From contig DATKMP010000217.1 of NCBI GenBank assembly GCA_035541775.1, positions 1-9,795 on the forward strand: a stretch of 9,795 nt of DNA, read 5' to 3'. Under the pieces are notes generated by a model that was given only the letters and a program-made list of their open reading frames with translations, did no database searches and was not told where the DNA came from. Numbering within the stretch: position 1 is the stretch's first letter; every line of letters starts with the position of its first letter. This document shows, one piece after another, positions 6,672 to 9,795 of the stretch. The translations under genes were made by a program, and so were the position numbers. Source of the stretch: DATKMP01 sp035541775. GTDB taxonomy: Bacteria > Bacteroidota > Ignavibacteria > UBA10030.

Positions 6672-7583
6672 TTATTTTGACTGTTTGCTGCTTGTTCGTT
6701 CGATACTTCCGTACCGTTGTTCAATTTCTTGTTTTACGTTTTCCATTAACCATTGCGGCGTGGACGTTGCGCCGGTGATACCGACATTGTCCGCGCCAAC
6801 AAACCAATCGTTCTGCAACGCTCGTGCATCTTCGATAAAATATGATTTTGCATTTTCCGATTTCACGATTTCATACAACACTTTACCGTTCGAGCTGTGT
6901 TTGCCGGCGACAAAAATAACGACATCGTTCTCAGCGGCAAATTCTCGAATTTTCTTTTCACGCCCAGAAACCTGGCCGCAGATGGTGTCTTTCGCATGAA
7001 AATCGATTGCCGTGTCTTCCATCGTCGCAACAACCAATTCTTCGATCCGCTTCGACAACGCATCTTTGATTGCGTAAAATGTCGGCTTGTCCATGGTTGT
7101 TTGCGAGAACAAAACCGTTTTGCGATTCAACTTCACGGCATCAATTTCTTCGAGTGAATGAATGACCACCGCTTCGCCGTTCGTTTGTCCAACCAAGCCA
7201 AGAACTTCCGCATGATCTTTTTTTCCAAAGATCACGACTTGATATCCGTCTAAAAAAAATCGTCGGATTCGTTCTTGCACTTTCGTCACCACGGGGCACG
7301 TTGCATCGATAATCGTGATGCCGCGTTCTTCCGCTTTCTTATACGTCGATGGCGGTTCGCCGTGCGCACGAATCAGTACCGTTGCACCGTGCAAGCGTTC
7401 TAATTCTTTGAGCGAAATAGTTTCGAGCCCCTGGCCTTTCAGCCGTTCAATTTCCATGGGATTATGAATAATTTCGCCCAATGAATATAATTTCGTGCCG
7501 TCGCGCAATGCTTGTTCGGCGATGTCAATGGTACGGATAACTCCCCAGCAAAATCCTGAGGAACTATCTATATGAACATTCAT
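6672..7583 (-). CDS. ispH: 4-hydroxy-3-methylbut-2-enyl diphosphate reductase
   Basis: IspH (LytB) carries out the last step of the MEP pathway, reducing HMBPP to IPP and DMAPP with a [4Fe-4S] cluster. The 303-residue product is of normal length. It has the three cluster cysteines C12 (G-F-C-W-G-V), C96 (D-A-T-C-P-V-V-T-K) and C202 (I-C-G-Q-V-S-G-R). The substrate-binding histidines are H40 (I-I-H-N-P), H74 (R-A-H-G-E-P) and H124, with E126 two residues on (H-A-E). The C-terminal G-I-T-G-A-T-S-T-P motif is present. The frame is open further upstream through the end of cmk, but the conserved domain begins immediately after ATG 7583, one base after the cmk stop (TAGTATG), so this start is chosen. 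No good ribosome binding site is seen, so coupling to cmk translation is likely. It shows that the organism makes isoprenoids by the MEP route. Confidence 0.97.
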   Translation of the reverse strand: MNVHIDSSSGFCWGVIRTIDIAEQALRDGTKLYSLGEIIHNPMEIERLKGQGLETISLKELERLHGATVLIRAHGEPPSTYKKAEERGITIIDATCPVVTKVQERIRRFFLDGYQVVIFGKKDHAEVLGLVGQTNGEAVVIHSLEEIDAVKLNRKTVLFSQTTMDKPTFYAIKDALSKRIEELVVATMEDTAIDFHAKDTICGQVSGREKKIREFAAENDVVIFVAGKHSSNGKVLYEIVKSENAKSYFIEDARALQNDWFVGADNVGITGATSTPQWLMENVKQEIEQRYGSIERTSSKQSK

Positions 7584-7584
7584 A

Positions 7585-8277
7585 CTACTTTGAATCGATA
7601 ATCTGTTGTGCTCGCGCGACAATAAATTCGACCTGCTCATCAATCGAAAGATGCGACGTGTCCAGTTCGACGGCATCTTGCGCTTTCTTCAACGGACTTG
7701 CAGCACGAGTCGAATCTTTTTTATCTCGCGTTTCCAATTCGTGAATGAGATCCGTTTCATTCGCTTCAACGCCTTGCTTTGCCAGGTCTCGTTTTCGGCG
7801 ACGCGCACGCTCTTCCACGTTGGCAATCATAAAAATTTTCAAATCGGCATCCGGCAAAACAACGGTTCCGATATCGCGGCCATCTAAAACCACGCCGCCT
7901 TCGGCCGCCATTTGCTGCTGCTCGCGCACCATCACTGTACGCACGGCATCGTAGCTGCTTACGGCACTGACTGCGTGGGAGACCATCGGCATTCGAATTG
8001 CGTTCGTGATGTCTTCGTCGTCCAACAGCACTTTATTGCCCTCCTGCGTCGCCAACAATCGCACCGTTGAATGTTGCGCTAAGGCAATAATATTTTTTTC
8101 ATCATCCAGCGATATTTGTTTCTGCAGCACTTTCCAAGTAATTGCTCGATACATCGCTCCGGTATCGATGTGAAGATAGCCCAATTGCTCCGCAACAAGT
8201 TTAGCGGTAGTACTTTTTCCAGATGCTGCTGGCCCGTCTATAGCAATGGCTATTTTCTTCGATATCGTCTTCTTCAT
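7585..8277 (-). CDS. cmk: Cytidylate kinase
   Basis: Cmk phosphorylates CMP and dCMP to the diphosphates in pyrimidine nucleotide salvage and recycling. The 230-residue product has the Walker A loop G-P-A-A-S-G-K-S-T (15-23), the L-H-I-D-T-G-A-M-Y-R motif (35-44), the D-G-R-D-I-G-T-V-V segment (132-140) and the C-terminal family signature R-D-x-x-D-S-T-R-x-x-S-P-L-K-x-A-x-D-A (184-202), all typical of bacterial CMP kinase. ATG 8277 is chosen because the domain starts eight residues later. The frame remains open to a TTG at 8316, but the added residues are unlike the family. A promoter-like pair lies immediately upstream, which would leave almost no 5' leader. It is the first gene of the minus-strand series and diverges from the GH5 gene. 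The stop codon is one base from ispH. Confidence 0.97.
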   Translation of the reverse strand: MKKTISKKIAIAIDGPAASGKSTTAKLVAEQLGYLHIDTGAMYRAITWKVLQKQISLDDEKNIIALAQHSTVRLLATQEGNKVLLDDEDITNAIRMPMVSHAVSAVSSYDAVRTVMVREQQQMAAEGGVVLDGRDIGTVVLPDADLKIFMIANVEERARRRKRDLAKQGVEANETDLIHELETRDKKDSTRAASPLKKAQDAVELDTSHLSIDEQVEFIVARAQQIIDSK

Positions 8278-8287
8278 TTTGAAGAAT

Positions 8288-8316
8288 AATATACCAAAAT
8301 ATTGACACGAGAGCAA
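8288..8316 (-). promoter_or_regulatory. Candidate promoter of cmk-ispH
   Basis: On the minus strand TTGCTC (8316-8311) and TATATT (8293-8288) are 17 bases apart. The -10 matches the consensus at five of six positions, the -35 at three of six. The implied transcription start near 8281 is only a few bases from the cmk ATG at 8277, so the message would be nearly leaderless. Pattern match only; another start further upstream is equally possible. Confidence 0.3.
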
Positions 8317-8378
8317 TGTTCTTTGCAGGAATCATTTGCCTCAATCATACACCTTGTAACGGTACTCAACAGTAAATT

Positions 8379-8468
8379 TATCTTTGCCCAGTGATACCAT
8401 CTATCTCAATAAATTTGTATCATTTATACAATTATTTTATTGTGTCCCTTTAACGACAAAATTTAATT
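8379..8468 (+). promoter_or_regulatory. AT-rich promoter region of the GH5 gene with TAnnTTTG boxes
   Basis: Two exact matches to the Bacteroidota -7 element TAnnTTTG occur on the plus strand: TATCTTTG (8379-8386) and TAAATTTG (8410-8417). The TTTG of the first lies 23 bases before the second and could act as its -33 box; TTG at 8354 could serve the first. A sigma-70-like alternative is TTGTGT (8440) with TTTAAT (8462). Short motifs in AT-rich DNA are easily met by chance, so which is used is open. No operator-like repeat is evident. Confidence 0.35.
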
Positions 8469-8497
8469 TTTTACTTAACTATACGAGACTGCCTTCC

Positions 8498-9795
8498 ATG
8501 AAAAAATATTTTATAACGATGATTCTCGTTTCTTTCAGCATGACGACTACTGCCAACGCCCAACTCACACCTCAAGCTGCCGCACAAGCTTTAGGCAGAG
8601 GCATCAATATTGGAAACACGTTTGATGCGCCTTCCGAAACTGCTTGGGGAAATCCGGCTCTGACCGCAAGTAATTTTGACGATTATAAAAATGCAGGTTT
8701 CACCAGCGTGCGGATTCCTATTACGTGGGATACGCACACGTCCGGCACCACTCCCTATTCCATCAACAAAACATTTCTCGATCGCATCGATACCGTGGTG
8801 TCGTGGGGATTGAAACGCGGCTTGATGATCATCATCAACACGCACCACGAATCATGGATCAAAGACGATTCGGCGTACGCAAATCCCAGCAAGCGAGCAC
8901 GGTTCGACAGCATCTGGAGTCAGATTGCAACGCGATTCCAAAATAGATCGGACAGTTTGTTATTCGAAATCATCAACGAACCGACCATCAGTGCAACGGA
9001 TACATTGTCGGCTGCAAATGTGAACGATTTGAATGCAAAAGCTCTTTCCGTCATTCGCCAAACCAATCCGCATCGCATCGTGTTGTTCTCCGGTAATCAC
9101 TGGTCGAATTCCGCCGAACTTCTCGCCGCAGCAATTCCGCAAGACAATTACTTGATCGGTTATTATCATTCATACGATCCGTATCCGTTCGGTCTCTTGG
9201 GAACAGGTACATTCGGATCGATGGGCGATATCAGTGCCATCGCACAAAAATTCAATCAGGTTGCGTCGTGGTCATCGCAACATACTGTTCCTGCAGTGTT
9301 GAGTGAATATGGTGCGATCGACACCAGCGATTATAATTCGCGCATGTGTTATTACGCAACCGTTGCGCAAAAAGCTCTGTTCTATAACGTGCCGTTTATG
9401 GCGTGGGAAGACGGCGGCGATTTTAAATTTTATGATCGTACACAGCATACATGGACCGAAGTGAAAGATGTTATTATTCATACGTATAAAGAATCGCCAA
9501 ATTTTTTAGTTATCAGTTTCAATGGTGCTTCATCGGTCACGCTTCAATGGAGAAACAATACGGCCGATGATTCCGGAATTGTGGTAGAACGAAAAGTGAA
9601 TAACGGCAATTTTGCCGACTTCGCACAATTAGCATCAACGGCTACTTCCTTTAACGATTCCACGGCCACCGCAGGGAATTCTTATTACTATCGATTGCGC
9701 ACAAACGTTAAAGATTCTATTATCGTTGAATCCTATCCCATGATGATAACGATTCCGAATTCAACCTCGTCGGTTGTTCAGACAGCGGCTCCGTT
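8498..9795 (+). CDS. Secreted GH5 endoglucanase-like glycoside hydrolase with fibronectin-III-like segment, 3' end missing
   Basis: Frame of 432 codons plus two bases, cut by the window end. A signal peptide (Lys-Lys, hydrophobic run, A-N-A before Gln22) sends it out of the cytoplasm. Residues about 30-325 form a GH5-type TIM barrel: G-I-N-I-G-N-T-F (35-42), V-R-I-P-I-T-W (71-77) with conserved Arg72, H116-H117, the acid/base Glu161 in N-E-P, Y-Y-H-S-Y (222-226), the nucleophile Glu270 in L-S-E-Y-G, and W303. This is the retaining-cellulase pattern (beta-1,4-glucanase), though mannanases or xyloglucanases of the same family cannot be excluded. Residues about 334-418 look like a fibronectin type III or similar beta-sandwich linker. 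A sorting signal or carbohydrate-binding module may follow outside the window. ATG 8498 is chosen because the signal peptide begins there; no clear ribosome binding site precedes it. It diverges from cmk and is functionally unrelated to it. Confidence 0.9.
   Translation, partial: MKKYFITMILVSFSMTTTANAQLTPQAAAQALGRGINIGNTFDAPSETAWGNPALTASNFDDYKNAGFTSVRIPITWDTHTSGTTPYSINKTFLDRIDTVVSWGLKRGLMIIINTHHESWIKDDSAYANPSKRARFDSIWSQIATRFQNRSDSLLFEIINEPTISATDTLSAANVNDLNAKALSVIRQTNPHRIVLFSGNHWSNSAELLAAAIPQDNYLIGYYHSYDPYPFGLLGTGTFGSMGDISAIAQKFNQVASWSSQHTVPAVLSEYGAIDTSDYNSRMCYYATVAQKALFYNVPFMAWEDGGDFKFYDRTQHTWTEVKDVIIHTYKESPNFLVISFNGASSVTLQWRNNTADDSGIVVERKVNNGNFADFAQLASTATSFNDSTATAGNSYYYRLRTNVKDSIIVESYPMMITIPNSTSSVVQTAAP

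Noticed and set aside
8591..8848. Minus-strand frame opposite the start of the GH5 gene
   Set aside because: Shadow of the GH5 barrel coding sequence, which has intact catalytic motifs in its own frame.
1..9795. A previously undescribed biological system
   Set aside because: Every gene but one belongs to a well-known family and the layout is that of core chromosome; the only gene of unknown function is the DUF5683-like one. No toxin-antitoxin, defence, phage or biosynthetic cluster signature was seen, and no tRNA or rRNA was recognised.

Overview
The window looks like a stretch of core chromosome from a bacterium of the FCB group (Bacteroidota/Chlorobiota/Ignavibacteriota side). This is inferred from the cmk-ispH-rpsA gene order, a DUF5683-like exported protein, and promoter-like TAnnTTTG boxes. 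Some genes have clear Shine-Dalgarno sequences (GGAGG before rpsA, AGGAG before the DUF5683-like gene). That is uncommon in typical Bacteroidia and leans towards the Chlorobi/Ignavibacteria side. The placement is tentative.

Eight genes cover almost everything. Seven lie on the minus strand and are read from high to low coordinates. The first block is cmk (cytidylate kinase) and ispH (last step of the MEP isoprenoid pathway), separated by one base. A 125-base leader with two small inverted repeats follows, then rpsA (ribosomal protein S1, six S1 domains). A strong hairpin with a T-tract closes rpsA.

The second block starts directly after that hairpin: mtaB (tRNA ms2t6A37 methylthiotransferase), a small exported DUF5683-like protein, truA (tRNA pseudouridine synthase), a CorC-type double-CBS protein, and a polysaccharide flippase-like membrane protein cut by the window start. 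Spacings are -1 to about 30 bases, so these five genes are probably co-transcribed. The block combines two tRNA anticodon-loop modification enzymes with three envelope-associated proteins.

On the plus strand, diverging from cmk across a 220-base AT-rich region, is a secreted GH5 endoglucanase-like enzyme with a fibronectin-III-like segment, cut by the window end. It is the only clearly accessory (lifestyle) gene here and suggests use of beta-glucan or cellulose.

I see no mobile element, CRISPR array, tRNA, rRNA or recognisable novel defence or biosynthetic system. The points most worth checking are the terminator-like hairpin abutting the mtaB start codon, the rpsA leader hairpins, the unexplained DUF5683-like gene coupled to truA, and the possible near-leaderless start of cmk.
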